Below, one piece after another: positions 45,345-55,109 of a DNA stretch of 64,000 bases; the first letter of the stretch is position 1; the number at the start of each line of letters is the position of its first letter. The notes below the pieces were generated by a model. It did no database searches. It saw only the letters and a program-made list of their open reading frames with translations, and was not told where the DNA came from. This DNA is from Cellvibrionaceae bacterium (GTDB taxonomy: Bacteria; Pseudomonadota; Gammaproteobacteria; Pseudomonadales; Cellvibrionaceae), in assembly GCA_024707385.1 (NCBI GenBank), contig JANPZW010000015.1, forward strand, positions 248,001-312,000. The letters are read 5' to 3'. The position numbers were made by a program, and so were the translations under genes.

Positions 45345-47932
45345 ATGGGCGAAATCGCAAAAGAAATTCTCCCGGTCAATATCGAAGACGAACTCAAACA
45401 GTCCTATCTGGATTACGCCATGAGCGTCATCGTCGGGCGCGCCTTGCCCGATGTGCGCGACGGTCTCAAGCCGGTTCATCGCCGCGTGTTGTTCGCGATG
45501 AACGAACTCTCCAACGATTACAACAAGCCCTATAAAAAATCCGCCCGTGTGGTCGGTGACGTTATCGGTAAATATCACCCCCACGGTGACTCGGCGGTCT
45601 ACGACACCATAGTGCGGATGGCGCAGCCGTTCTCTCTGCGCTACATGCTGGTGGACGGGCAGGGCAACTTCGGTTCGATCGACGGCGACAGCGCCGCGGC
45701 CATGCGTTACACCGAAATCCGCATGGCGAAAATCGCCCACGAATTATTGGCTGATCTGGATAAAGAAACCGTCGATTTTGTACCCAACTACGACGGTCAG
45801 GAAATGATTCCTGATGTATTGCCGACGCGCGTGCCCAACCTGTTGGTCAACGGCTCCTCCGGTATCGCCGTGGGCATGGCCACCAATATTCCGCCGCACA
45901 ACCTGCGCGAAGTCGTCAAAGCCTGCATTGCCCTTATCGACAATCCAGATCTGTCGGTTGAGGACATGATGGAGTACATCCCCGGCCCGGATTTCCCCAC
46001 CGCCGGTATCATCAACGGTCGCGCTGGCATTGTTGAGCCTATCGCACTGGGCGTGGGCGTATCTATGTGCGCTCCCGTGCCGAAGTGATCACCGACGAAA
46101 AAACCAACCGCGAAACCATCGTCATCCACGAGCTCCCTTACCAGGTCAACAAAGCCCGTCTGATCGAGAAAATCGCCGAGCTCGTCAAGGAGAAAAAGCT
46201 CGAAGGTATTTCTGAAATCCGCGACGAGTCCGACAAAGACGGTCTGCGCGTGGTAATCGAAATCAAACGCGGCGATATGGGCGAGGTGGTGCTCAACAAC
46301 CTCTATTCCCAGACGCAGATGGAAACAGTGTTTGGTATCAACATGGTGGCACTGGTGGATAGCCAGCCACGCCTGTTGAATCTGCTGGACATGCTGCAGT
46401 TGTTTATCCGCCATCGCCGCGAAGTGGTGACTCGTCGCACCGTTTACCTGCTGCGCAAGGCGCGGGAGCGGGGTCATGTGTTGGAAGGTTTGGCAATTGC
46501 CATCGCCAACATCGACGAAGTCATCGCGTTGATCAAACAGTCCTCGACGCCCGCCGATGCGCGCGAAGCGCTGATTGCCAAAGGCTGGCCTGTCTCCGTG
46601 GTTAGCCAATTTCTGGAGCGCGCCGGCGGCGGTGCCTGCCGACCGGACGATCTGGAGCCGCAATACGGCCTGCGCGATGAGCACTATTACCTGTCGCCGG
46701 TTCAGGCCAAGGCAATCCTGGATCTGCAACTCCATCGCCTCACCGGCATGGAGCACGACAAGCTGCTTGCGGAATACGAAGAGAAACTCAAGCAGATTGC
46801 CGAATACCTGGAAATTCTCGGCAATCCAGTCCGCTTGATGGAAGTGATCCGCGAAGAACTTGAGGCAGTTGAAAGAGATTACGGCGACAACCGCCGTACT
46901 GAAGTGCAGACCTCCCGCTCAGACCTCACCCACGAGGACCTCATTAATGAAGAAGATCGGGTGGTGACCATTTCCCACCTGGGCTATGCGAAGAGCCAGC
47001 CGCTGGATGCCTATCAGGCGCAGCGCCGCGGCGGCACCGGCAAAGCCGCGACCGCAGTGAAAGATGAGGATTTCGTCGAGCACCTGTTGATCGCCAATAC
47101 CCATGATTATCTGCTGTGTTTCACCAACGTCGGCAAGGTGTTCTGGCTGAAGGTCTATCAGATTCCGATTGCCAGCCGCACCTCTCGCGGACGACCGGTG
47201 GTCAACCTGCTGCCTCTGGAAGAGGGTGAGCGTATTACCGCCGTGATGCCGGTCAAGGACTTCAACTCCGATCAGTTCATTTTTATGGCAACTGAGTTGG
47301 GTACGGTGAAAAAGACTCCGCTGGAACAGTTCTCTCGTCCGCGTAGCGTTGGCTTGCGGGCAATTGAACTTGACGAAGGCGACGTACTGATGGGCACCGC
47401 TATCACCGACGGCAGCCGCGACGTGATTCTCTTTGCCTCAAATGGCAAAGCGGCGCGTTTCGACGAGACGCAGGTGCGCTCTATGGGGCGGGCAACCCGC
47501 GGTATGCGTGGTATCCGTTTGGAGGAGGGCCACAAGGTCATCTCCATGGTGATCCCGCAGGAGAACGGCAAAGTTCTGACTGTCAGCGAAACCGGTTATG
47601 GCAAACGTACCGATGTGAACGACTTCCCGAAAAAGGGCCGCGGTTCCCAGGGCGTGATCGCGCAGCAGACCACTGAACGCAACGGCGGCTTGGTGGGGGC
47701 GGTGCAGGTGTTTGACGGCGATGAAATTATGCTGATCTCCGATCAGGGTACTCTGGTCCGTACTCGTGCGGATGAGGTGTCCCTGCTGAGCCGCAATACT
47801 CAGGGCGTGCGTTTGATCAAGACCCGCGAGGGCGAGCGCATTGTCGGCTTGGAGCGTATTGAAGAGCAGCCAGATCAAGTTGGCGGTGATCTAGAGGTTG
47901 AGGGTGGCGGTGATTCAGCCGCTGAAGAATAG
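45345..47932 (+). CDS. gyrA: DNA gyrase subunit A, frameshifted
   Basis: Breaks and rejoins DNA in the GyrA2B2 topoisomerase. MGEIAKEILPVNIEDELKQS aligns with the E. coli N-terminus residue for residue. The quinolone region HPHGDSAVYD has Ser83 and Asp87, the sensitive state, and the catalytic Tyr lies in AMRYTEIR. The C-terminal pinwheel repeats carry the GyrA box QRRGGTGK. The frame breaks after 46036, where one G is missing; GAG-GCC-TAT restores VEAYRTGRGRIYVRSRAEV. Repaired length is about 862 residues. ATG 45345 fits homologues; AAGGA lies closer to ATG 45333, so four extra residues are possible. Confidence 0.97.
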
Positions 47933-47941
47933 TTGCATTTG

Positions 47942-47965
47942 ATGCCCCTCGGTTTCGAGGGGCAT
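47942..47965 (+). other. hairpin between gyrA and pheA
   Basis: ATGCCCCTCG / CGAGGGGCAT with a GTTT loop, nine bases after the gyrA stop. No T tract follows, so it may stabilise the gyrA 3' end or attenuate read-through and is not a standard terminator. Confidence 0.6.
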
Positions 47966-47978
47966 TGAGAGATTCGAC

Positions 47979-49112
47979 GTGAGTCAGACCAATCTTCCCG
48001 AAGGCGGCGAGCAGGGCGCCTCAGAAAAAGAACTGCTCGGGCAATTGCGCGACCAGATCGACGACATAGATGCACAGATCGGCGATCTGATCAGTGCCCG
48101 TGCGGAATGCGCGCAACGCGTGGCGGAAATCAAACGGCATTTCAGTCCCAATGAGATGCCGATTTTCTATCGTCCGGAGCGCGAAGCCTATGTGTTGCGT
48201 CGTGCCATGGAGCGCAATAAAGGGCCGCTCAATAACGAGGATTTTGCCCGTCTTTTCCGCGAGATCATGTCGGCCTGTCTGGCGTTGGAAAAGCCGATAA
48301 AAGTCGCCTATCTCGGTCCGGAAGGAACATTTACCCAGCAGGCCGCGCTGAAGCACTTCGGGCAGTTTGCCCAAACAGTGTCCCTGCCGGCCATTGACGA
48401 GGTTTTTCGCGAAGTTGAAGCTGGCGCTGCGCAATTTGGCGTGGTCCCGGTGGAAAACTCCACGGGTGGAGTGGTTGCCCATACGCTCGACAACTTCATG
48501 GAATCGAATCTACGTATTTGCGGTGAGGTGGTCCTGCGCATCCATCATCACCTGATGGTGTCCGATGTCACCAAGCCGGAAAAAATTTCCCGCATCTATT
48601 CTCATTCACAATCGTTTGCGCAGTGCCGCAAGTGGTTGGAGGCGCACTATCCCAACGCGGAGAGAGTGCCGGTAAACAGCAATGCTGAGGCGGCCAAACG
48701 CATCAAAACAGAGTGGAATTCGGCAGCGATCGCTGGAGAGATGGCGGCGGATCTTTATAACCTGTCGATTCTTTCCAGCAATATCGAGGATCGTCCAGAC
48801 AACGCCACGCGCTTTTTGATCATCGGCCAACAAGCGATAGCTGCGAGTGGAGATGACAAGACCTCTGTGGTGGTCGCCATGCGTAATGAACCCGGCGCCC
48901 TGCACAATTTGTTGGAGCCCTTTCACCGGTTGAATATTGATTTGACCCGCGTGGAAACCCGGCCGTCCCAAACCGGACCCTGGACCTATGTTTTCTTCCT
49001 GGATTTCATCGGCCATCAGGACGACGAGAAAGTCAGCGCAGCTCTGAAAGAAGTCGCCCGCAATGCCTCCGATCTCAAGATCCTCGGCTCCTATCCCAAA
49101 GGCGTACTGTGA
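47979..49112 (+). CDS. pheA: bifunctional chorismate mutase / prephenate dehydratase
   Basis: Converts chorismate to phenylpyruvate. The AroQ chorismate mutase domain covers about residues 15-100 (LLGQLRDQIDDIDAQIGDLISARAECAQRVAEIK). The dehydratase domain begins at VAYLGPEGTFTQQAALKHFG and includes VPVENSTGGVV and the catalytic-site NATRFLIIG. The C-terminal ACT domain has NEPGALHNLLEPF and ETRPSQTGPW for phenylalanine feedback. The 377-residue length fits P-proteins. GTG start, 46 bases after gyrA. The serC gene often found between them is absent. Confidence 0.95.
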   Translation: MSQTNLPEGGEQGASEKELLGQLRDQIDDIDAQIGDLISARAECAQRVAEIKRHFSPNEMPIFYRPEREAYVLRRAMERNKGPLNNEDFARLFREIMSACLALEKPIKVAYLGPEGTFTQQAALKHFGQFAQTVSLPAIDEVFREVEAGAAQFGVVPVENSTGGVVAHTLDNFMESNLRICGEVVLRIHHHLMVSDVTKPEKISRIYSHSQSFAQCRKWLEAHYPNAERVPVNSNAEAAKRIKTEWNSAAIAGEMAADLYNLSILSSNIEDRPDNATRFLIIGQQAIAASGDDKTSVVVAMRNEPGALHNLLEPFHRLNIDLTRVETRPSQTGPWTYVFFLDFIGHQDDEKVSAALKEVARNASDLKILGSYPKGVL

Positions 49113-49178
49113 GAGAGTCTGTTTGAGATTCGGAACGCGGTGTCGCGCCATCTTTTCCCTTGGCCGTGAGTGATAGCC

Positions 49179-50105
49179 ATGACGTCAAGCCAATCAAAGC
49201 CGGTGCGGCAGCTCGTAGTGATCGGATTGGGCCTGATTGGCGGAAGTCTCGCCGCGGCGGCGCGCCGCCGCGGCATTTGCGAAACGGTCATAGGTGTCGT
49301 GCGCAGTGACGATGTAGGCTCCACTGCGGTTGCGATGGGGGTCGTCGATTCTGCCACCACCTCTCTGGCAGAAATTGCTCCCGGCCTTGGTGAAGGCGAT
49401 GTCATCTTCGTCGCGGTGCCGACCCTGTCCGTGCGCAAAGTGTTGGAACAGGTGAGGGATCTGGTTTCGCCGGCAGTAACCGTCACCGACGGGGCAAGTG
49501 TTAAGGGCAGTGTGCTCTGTGATGTGCAAGCTGTTTATGGCGAAGTGCCCTCACAAATCGTCCTCGGCCACCCAATTGCTGGATCGGAAAAAAGCGGTGT
49601 AACCGCATCCAACCCCGACCTCTATGTGCGTCATCGAGTGATTCTGACGCCTACAGCGGAGACCGGAGCGGCTCATCTCCAGCGCGTAACAGCGCTTTGG
49701 GCCGGGGTAGAGGCGGAAGTTCTGCATCTATCCGTACATGAGCACGACGAAATTCTCGGTGCGACCAGCCATCTGCCTCACGCCATTGCGTTTTCGCTGG
49801 TGGATACTCTGGCGCACGATAGTCACAACGAGCAGATTTTCCGCTACGCCGCGGGCGGCTTTCGTGACTTTACCCGGATCGCCTCCAGTGATTCCGTCAT
49901 GTGGCGGGACATCATGCTTGCCAACCGAGAGGCGGTGATCAAAGCGATCGACTTGTTCGTCGCCAATGTCACGCGCTTGCGGCAAGCCATTCAGGATGAA
50001 GATGGCGATACATTACTTCACACCTTTGAGCGCGCCAAAACCGCTCGCGATCATTTCTCCAAAATGCTGGCGCAGCGTTCGGGCATAAGCATAGACAAAG
50101 AATGA
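49179..50105 (+). CDS. tyrA: prephenate dehydrogenase
   Basis: Oxidatively decarboxylates prephenate (or arogenate) toward tyrosine. The N-terminal NAD(P) Rossmann motif is VVIGLGLIGGSLAAAARRRG. VTDGASVKG, GHPIAGSEKSG and ATSHLPHAIAFSL (active-site His) follow, and GGFRDFTRIASSD is also conserved. The 308-residue product is a stand-alone TyrA: neither an AroQ nor an AroA domain is fused, unlike the TyrA-AroA fusion of pseudomonads. ATG 49179 is chosen. Confidence 0.94.
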   Translation: MTSSQSKPVRQLVVIGLGLIGGSLAAAARRRGICETVIGVVRSDDVGSTAVAMGVVDSATTSLAEIAPGLGEGDVIFVAVPTLSVRKVLEQVRDLVSPAVTVTDGASVKGSVLCDVQAVYGEVPSQIVLGHPIAGSEKSGVTASNPDLYVRHRVILTPTAETGAAHLQRVTALWAGVEAEVLHLSVHEHDEILGATSHLPHAIAFSLVDTLAHDSHNEQIFRYAAGGFRDFTRIASSDSVMWRDIMLANREAVIKAIDLFVANVTRLRQAIQDEDGDTLLHTFERAKTARDHFSKMLAQRSGISIDKE

Positions 50106-50108
50106 CCT

Positions 50109-50137
50109 TTGGCTCCTTCACGACTTTTTTCTATAAT
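50109..50137 (+). promoter_or_regulatory. sigma70-type promoter of cysDN
   Basis: TTGGCT (50109-50114), 17-base spacer, TATAAT (50132-50137). It starts just after the tyrA stop and gives a leader of about 40 bases to cysD. Confidence 0.65.
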
Positions 50138-50185
50138 GGCCGCCATTTTATAAACGGCCGGTTTTCTGCAGGATTTTTAAGCGTT

Positions 50186-51097
50186 ATGGCACACAATTAT
50201 TCGATGACCCACCTCAAACAACTTGAGGCCGAGAGTATTTACATCATCCGTGAAGTCGCAGCGGAATTTGAAAAGCCGGTGATGTTGTATTCCATTGGGA
50301 AAGATTCCGCAGTCATGATGCACCTGGCGTTAAAAGCCTTTGCTCCCGGCAAACCGCCGTTTCCTTTGATGCACATTGATACCACGTGGAAATTTCGCGA
50401 AATGATTGAATTTCGCGATAAGCGTGTCAAAGACCTCGGTTGGGATTTATTGGTGCACATCAATCCCGAAGGATTGAAAATGGGCATAGGTCCATTTACC
50501 CACGGCAGCGCCAAACACACTGATGTCATGAAGACCCAAGGCCTGAAGCAGGCGTTGGATAAATACGGCTTCGACGCCGCCTTTGGTGGCGCGCGGCGCG
50601 ACGAGGAAAAATCCCGCGCAAAAGAACGGGTTTATTCTTTCCGCGACCGCAATCATCGCTGGGATCCAAAAAATCAGCGTCCCGAGCTTTGGAATCTGTA
50701 TAACAGCCGTGTCGATAAAGGCGAAAGCATCCGCGTTTTTCCTTTGTCGAACTGGACGGAACTCGATATCTGGCAATACATCCATCTGGAAAATATCCCC
50801 ATAGTTCCGCTGTATTTTGCTGCCAAACGTCCTGTCGTGAATCGCGATGGCGTTTTGATCATGGTGGATGATGATCGTATGCCTTTGAAAGAAGGTGAGG
50901 CAGTGGAGGAAAAAATGGTGCGCTTTCGTACTTTGGGGTGCTACCCACTCACTGGTGCCGTTGAATCCACTGCGCAAACTCTGCCGGAAATTATTCAGGA
51001 AATGCTGTTGACCAAAACCTCTGAGCGGCAGGGGCGTGTGATCGACCACGATAGCGCCGGCTCCATGGAGAAGAAAAAGCAGGAAGGTTATTTCTGA
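50186..51097 (+). CDS. cysD: sulfate adenylyltransferase subunit 2
   Basis: Catalytic ATP sulfurylase subunit: ATP + sulfate to adenosine 5'-phosphosulfate, driven by CysN GTP hydrolysis. The 303-residue product has the PP-loop YSIGKDSAVM, HIDTTWKFREMIEFRD, AFGGARRDEEKSRAKER and FPLSNWTELDIWQYIHLE. It starts at ATG 50186 behind AGGA; upstream codons are unrelated. A dedicated promoter separates it from tyrA. No cysteine-regulon activator site can be assigned by eye. Confidence 0.96.
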   Translation: MAHNYSMTHLKQLEAESIYIIREVAAEFEKPVMLYSIGKDSAVMMHLALKAFAPGKPPFPLMHIDTTWKFREMIEFRDKRVKDLGWDLLVHINPEGLKMGIGPFTHGSAKHTDVMKTQGLKQALDKYGFDAAFGGARRDEEKSRAKERVYSFRDRNHRWDPKNQRPELWNLYNSRVDKGESIRVFPLSNWTELDIWQYIHLENIPIVPLYFAAKRPVVNRDGVLIMVDDDRMPLKEGEAVEEKMVRFRTLGCYPLTGAVESTAQTLPEIIQEMLLTKTSERQGRVIDHDSAGSMEKKKQEGYF

Positions 51098-51168
51098 CCG
51101 GTTCGAATATTCAATATTGAATGCGGGTCTTTCCGCGCTTTATCCAGATTTTTTGCAGGAGTTACTAC

Positions 51169-52596
51169 GTGTCTCACCAATCGGACCTGATCGCAACTGA
51201 TATCAATGAATATCTTGCTCAGCACGAAAGAAAAGAGTTGTTGCGGTTTTTGACCTGCGGTTCCGTGGATGATGGAAAATCCACGTTGATCGGCCGCCTG
51301 CTGCACGACTCCAAAATGATTTACGAGGACCAGCTGGCTGCGGTGAAATCCGACTCCCTCAAACATGGCACCACGGGCGAAAAAATTGACCTGGCGCTAC
51401 TGGTTGACGGCTTGCAGGCAGAGCGCGAGCAGGGCATTACCATTGATGTCGCCTACCGCTATTTCTCCACGTCCAAACGCAAATTTATTATTGCCGACAC
51501 CCCGGGGCATGAGCAGTACACGCGCAACATGGCGACGGGCGCTTCCACATGCGATCTCGCCATCATTCTTATTGATGCGCGCCACGGCGTGATGACGCAG
51601 ACGCGGCGCCATTCTTATATCGCCTCATTGCTGGGTATCCGCCATCTGGTGGTTGCTATCAATAAAATGGATCTCGTCGATTTTGATGAGGCGCGATTTA
51701 ATGCCATTAAAGACGACTATCTGACGTTTGCGAAAAATCTGGGCGAGCGTGAATTTTTCTTTGTGCCGATTTCCGCGTTGGATGGCGACAACGTGGTGAA
51801 CGTGAGCGAACGCAGCTCCTGGTACAAAGGGCAATCGCTGATGCAGATTCTGGAAACCGTAGAAGTTTCCGGCGATAAAAATACGGCGGATTTTCGTTTT
51901 CCTGTCCAGTACGTCAATCGGCCGAATCTCGATTTTCGCGGCTTTTGTGGCACTGTTGCATCCGGTGTGATTCGCCGCGGCGACGAGATCCAGGTGTTAC
52001 CGTCCGGTAAAACCAGTAGGGTCAAAGATATAGTGGCTTATGAAGGCAGTCAGGAAGAAGCTTTCGTCGGCCAGGCGGTGACATTGACCCTGACCGATGA
52101 GATCGATATCAGTCGCGGAGATATGCTGGTAAAAAATGGAGAGCAGGCATCGGTTACGCAGGGGCTGAAGGCGCATCTGGTTTGGATGAATGAAGCCGCC
52201 TTACAAACCGGTAAACAATATTTATTTAAATTTGCCAGCAAAGTGACTACCGGCGCGGTATCCAGCATAGATTATCGTATCGACGTTAACACGCAGGCGC
52301 ATACCCAAGTTGTGGAAATGCAGCTCAATGACATTGCGGTGGTCAAAGTTGCGCTCGAGCAGAAAGTGGTTGTGGACCCATACCAACGCAATCGTGCGAC
52401 AGGTGCATTTATCATGATCGATCGTCTTACTAATGCCACGGTGGCGGCGGGCATGGTGATCGACACTGCAGTACATCAGGAGTTGCCGATGAGCAATTTC
52501 CCCGCATTTGAACTCGAATTGAATGCGCTGATCCGCAAACATTTTCCGCATTGGCAAGCGGTGGATTTGCAGGCGTTGCTCAAGTCTGACCGCTGA
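51169..52596 (+). CDS. cysN: sulfate adenylyltransferase subunit 1 (GTPase)
   Basis: EF-Tu-like GTPase that drives CysD. G1 is GSVDDGKSTLIGRLL, G3 DTPGHEQYTRNMATGAS and G4 NKMDLVD. Two beta-barrel domains follow (RPNLDFRGFCGTVASG, VDPYQRNRATGAFIMID). The 475-residue length matches CysN alone; there is no C-terminal APS kinase (CysC) domain. GTG 51169 is favoured by AGGAG seven bases upstream; upstream in-frame codons do not resemble CysN. Confidence 0.96.
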   Translation: MSHQSDLIATDINEYLAQHERKELLRFLTCGSVDDGKSTLIGRLLHDSKMIYEDQLAAVKSDSLKHGTTGEKIDLALLVDGLQAEREQGITIDVAYRYFSTSKRKFIIADTPGHEQYTRNMATGASTCDLAIILIDARHGVMTQTRRHSYIASLLGIRHLVVAINKMDLVDFDEARFNAIKDDYLTFAKNLGEREFFFVPISALDGDNVVNVSERSSWYKGQSLMQILETVEVSGDKNTADFRFPVQYVNRPNLDFRGFCGTVASGVIRRGDEIQVLPSGKTSRVKDIVAYEGSQEEAFVGQAVTLTLTDEIDISRGDMLVKNGEQASVTQGLKAHLVWMNEAALQTGKQYLFKFASKVTTGAVSSIDYRIDVNTQAHTQVVEMQLNDIAVVKVALEQKVVVDPYQRNRATGAFIMIDRLTNATVAAGMVIDTAVHQELPMSNFPAFELELNALIRKHFPHWQAVDLQALLKSDR

Positions 52597-52818
52597 TTTT
52601 GTGCGCCAGGGCTTACATGCATTTCGGCTATCGCCGCTAGGAATGGAGGAGGCCAAAGGAATATAGTGCAGGGGTTGGCTTCGCACACCGCGGTATAACC
52701 CACCTGGCGAGAGAAAGGCTGAATTTGGCGCGATTTGCGCAGAATTTAGCGTGGTGATGCAGATGCAGATTGGGTCAAGGAGTCGACCCTTTCGCTCGCC
52801 GAAAAAAGGAATTTGAGC

Positions 52819-53151
52819 ATGAAAAATTTTCCCCTTCATTTATTTGTCGCGCTGGTTTGGGCCTCTTTGTCCTGGTTCGCCAGTTCTGTCTATGCCGCCG
52901 CTCCGGTCAATGCGCAGGCCGCTCCACCGGTCAAAGTTCAGACCGCTGCGATCGAAGATAAAATCAACGTCAATACGGCAAGTGCTGATGCATTGGCAGA
53001 AATTCTGACAGGGATAGGTCCTAAGAAAGCCGAGGCAATTGTGGCTTACCGCGAGACGAATGGTCCGTTTAAATCGGTGGACGATCTGCTGCAGGTAAAA
53101 GGTATTGGCCCAGCTACGCTGGAAAAAAACCGCGATCGCATCGGTCTTTGA
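52819..53151 (+). CDS. ComEA-family helix-hairpin-helix protein
   Basis: A 110-residue exported protein. The signal peptide ends SSVYA-A, followed by a short Ala/Pro/Val linker and a tandem helix-hairpin-helix domain (INVNTASADALAEILTGIGPKKAEAIVAYRETNGPFKSVDDLLQVKGIGPATL). Such ComEA-like proteins bind DNA in the periplasm and take part in natural transformation; a role here is inferred. AAAGGA lies eight bases before the ATG. A strong terminator ends the unit. The 222-base spacer before it shows nothing definite. Confidence 0.92.
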   Translation: MKNFPLHLFVALVWASLSWFASSVYAAAPVNAQAAPPVKVQTAAIEDKINVNTASADALAEILTGIGPKKAEAIVAYRETNGPFKSVDDLLQVKGIGPATLEKNRDRIGL

Positions 53152-53169
53152 TCGAATTTCAAATCGTCC

Positions 53170-53197
53170 GCCCGGGTTGGTCAACCCGGGCTTTTTT
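53170..53197 (+). terminator. rho-independent terminator after the ComEA-like gene
   Basis: GCCCGGGTT / AACCCGGGC stem with a GGTC loop followed by six T. Confidence 0.93.
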
Positions 53198-53250
53198 ATG
53201 TCAGAATTCCCACCGCTCTATTGCTGTTTTGATGTCTTCCGGAGTTCTGC

Positions 53251-53964
53251 ATGGTTTTACCAGGTTCACCCATTACCGGCCCGCGTATTCTTGTGGCGTT
53301 GGATTTTGATACGTTGGCGCAGTGCGAACAATTTCTGGACAAGCTCGATCCGTCCTTGTGTCGTGTAAAAATCGGCAAAGAGCTGTTTACCGCCAGTGGG
53401 CCAGCTGCGGTTAAGGCGGCGCACTCGCGCGGCTTCGATGTTTTCCTTGATCTGAAATTTCACGATATTCCCGCAACCGTCGCTAAAGCTGCCAAAGCCG
53501 CAGCGGACCTCGGGGTTTGGATGGTAAATGTTCACGGCTCTGGTGGGCCGCGAATGCTGGCCGCTGCGGCTGAGGCTCTCGCCAATCATTCGCAAAAGCC
53601 TTATCTAATTGGTGTTACGGTTCTGACCAGCATGGGCCAGGACGAGTTGAACCAGATTGGTGTGGCGACACCTCTAACCGATCAGGTATTGCGGCTTGCG
53701 GGGTTGGTGAAGGATGCGGGTCTGCATGGAGTTGTCTGTTCCGCACTTGAAGCGGAAGCAATGAAAGCTAGATTTGGCGAAAATTTTGTTCTTGTGACCC
53801 CCGGCATCAGGCCGGAAGGGTCCCCTGCAGACGATCAGCGGCGCATAGTGACTCCCAAAGAAGCGGTGCGTTGGGGAAGCGATTACCTGGTGATTGGCCG
53901 ACCGATCACTCAGGCAGCAGATCCTGTTGCAGTCTGTCGTGAAATAGCGCAGTCCCTGGCGTGA
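53251..53964 (+). CDS. pyrF: orotidine 5'-phosphate decarboxylase
   Basis: Final step of UMP synthesis. The 237-residue TIM barrel shows ILVALDFDTLAQC at the N-terminus, catalytic Lys/Asp in FLDLKFHDIP, WMVNVHGSGG, TVLTSM, and a phosphate-binding VTPGIRP and YLVIGRPIT. Its own transcript probably begins after the upstream terminator; I could not place a promoter. cmk follows after about 40 bases. Confidence 0.95.
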   Translation: MVLPGSPITGPRILVALDFDTLAQCEQFLDKLDPSLCRVKIGKELFTASGPAAVKAAHSRGFDVFLDLKFHDIPATVAKAAKAAADLGVWMVNVHGSGGPRMLAAAAEALANHSQKPYLIGVTVLTSMGQDELNQIGVATPLTDQVLRLAGLVKDAGLHGVVCSALEAEAMKARFGENFVLVTPGIRPEGSPADDQRRIVTPKEAVRWGSDYLVIGRPITQAADPVAVCREIAQSLA

Positions 53965-54006
53965 GTCATGCCTGGATTTTGCCCATCACCTGTAATTGAG
54001 CGCGTC

Positions 54007-54708
54007 ATGAATAGTTCGTCAAAATCAGTACCCGTTGTCACCATTGATGGACCCGGTGGGGCAGGCAAGGGCACTCTCTGCCGTTTGGTCGCCCAGCGCA
54101 CCGGATACCATTTGCTCGACAGTGGCTCTCTTTATCGCCTGACAGCTCTATCCGCCCTGCAATCCGGCGTGGACCTAGCTGACGTGGAGCGCGTCACCAG
54201 CTTGGCGCAGGCTCTGAATATTCGCTTTGAAGTAACGGATAACAGCACAAGCATTTTTTTGGCCGGAGAGGATGTCACTGGCGCCGTCCGGAGGGAAGAA
54301 GTGGGAATGGCTGCCTCCAAAGTGGCTGCTTATCCACCAGTTCGTGCCGCACTGCTGGATCGCCAGCGAGCTTTTGCTAAAGCGCCGGGGTTGGTCGCGG
54401 ATGGCCGGGATATGGGCACTGTGGTTTTTCCCGGTGCGGAGGTGAAGATTTTCCTCACTGCGTCGGCGGAAGAGCGCGCCCGGCGCCGCGTATTGCAATT
54501 ACAGGAGTCAGGCGACACCCCAGATATGGCGGCGATTCTCGCAGACATTCGCGCCCGGGACGAGCGCGACTCCAATCGCTCGGCGGCGCCATTGGTGCCT
54601 GCGGCGGACGCCTTGATTCTCGACAGTACCGATCAGTCCATCGAGCAGGTGCTGAGCGCGATTCTGGAGCGCATCGCCCAGCAGACCGGTACACGCAAAT
54701 TCCAATGA
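54007..54708 (+). CDS. cmk: cytidylate kinase
   Basis: Phosphorylates CMP and dCMP. The 233-residue product has the P-loop TIDGPGGAGKGTLC (about residues 12-25), HLLDSGSLYRL for CMP, VADGRDMGTVVFPGA, and RDERDSNRSAAPLVPA. The start is taken at ATG 54007, close to homologues; an upstream ATG at 53968 would add 13 residues. Neither has a good ribosome-binding site. In most relatives rpsA follows directly; here lapA and lapB intervene. Confidence 0.94.
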   Translation: MNSSSKSVPVVTIDGPGGAGKGTLCRLVAQRTGYHLLDSGSLYRLTALSALQSGVDLADVERVTSLAQALNIRFEVTDNSTSIFLAGEDVTGAVRREEVGMAASKVAAYPPVRAALLDRQRAFAKAPGLVADGRDMGTVVFPGAEVKIFLTASAEERARRRVLQLQESGDTPDMAAILADIRARDERDSNRSAAPLVPAADALILDSTDQSIEQVLSAILERIAQQTGTRKFQ

Positions 54709-54718
54709 GGTACACACT

Positions 54719-55036
54719 GTGATCAAGCAACTCTGGCGGAAATTCACCCTTGTTATTCTTTTCGTATGGTGCGTGGTATTGATTCTGATCGGCGCGAGGT
54801 TTGCGCAGAACAATCCGGATCTGATTTCCCTTGATCTGATTCTCTGGCAGCTTCCACCACTGTCTTCGGGGCTGCTATTAACCATCAGTCTCTTGTTCGG
54901 AGTTTTACTTGGTGCCGTCATGTTTCTTCCAGTTCTTCTGGTGATGCGGGCTCGCGTACGTAGGTTGCGAACTGAATTGCTAAAGCTGCAGCAGAGCCCT
55001 CGGGCCCCGGTTGGCCATTTGGCGGTAAACCAGTAA
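54719..55036 (+). CDS. lapA: LapA (DUF1049) membrane protein
   Basis: A 105-residue inner-membrane protein with two hydrophobic segments (FTLVILFVWCVVLILIGARFA and LLLTISLLFGVLLGAVMFLPVLLVM) and a basic cytoplasmic tail. It matches LapA/YciS, partner of LapB in control of lipopolysaccharide synthesis. The GTG start has GAGGT seven bases upstream. Confidence 0.88.
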   Translation: MIKQLWRKFTLVILFVWCVVLILIGARFAQNNPDLISLDLILWQLPPLSSGLLLTISLLFGVLLGAVMFLPVLLVMRARVRRLRTELLKLQQSPRAPVGHLAVNQ

Positions 55037-55109
55037 TTCTGGTGCCGCACTTGGTCTCATTGTCTTCCGGTGGCATCAACAATAGGCACCGGCTGCATTG
55101 GCCGAGCAG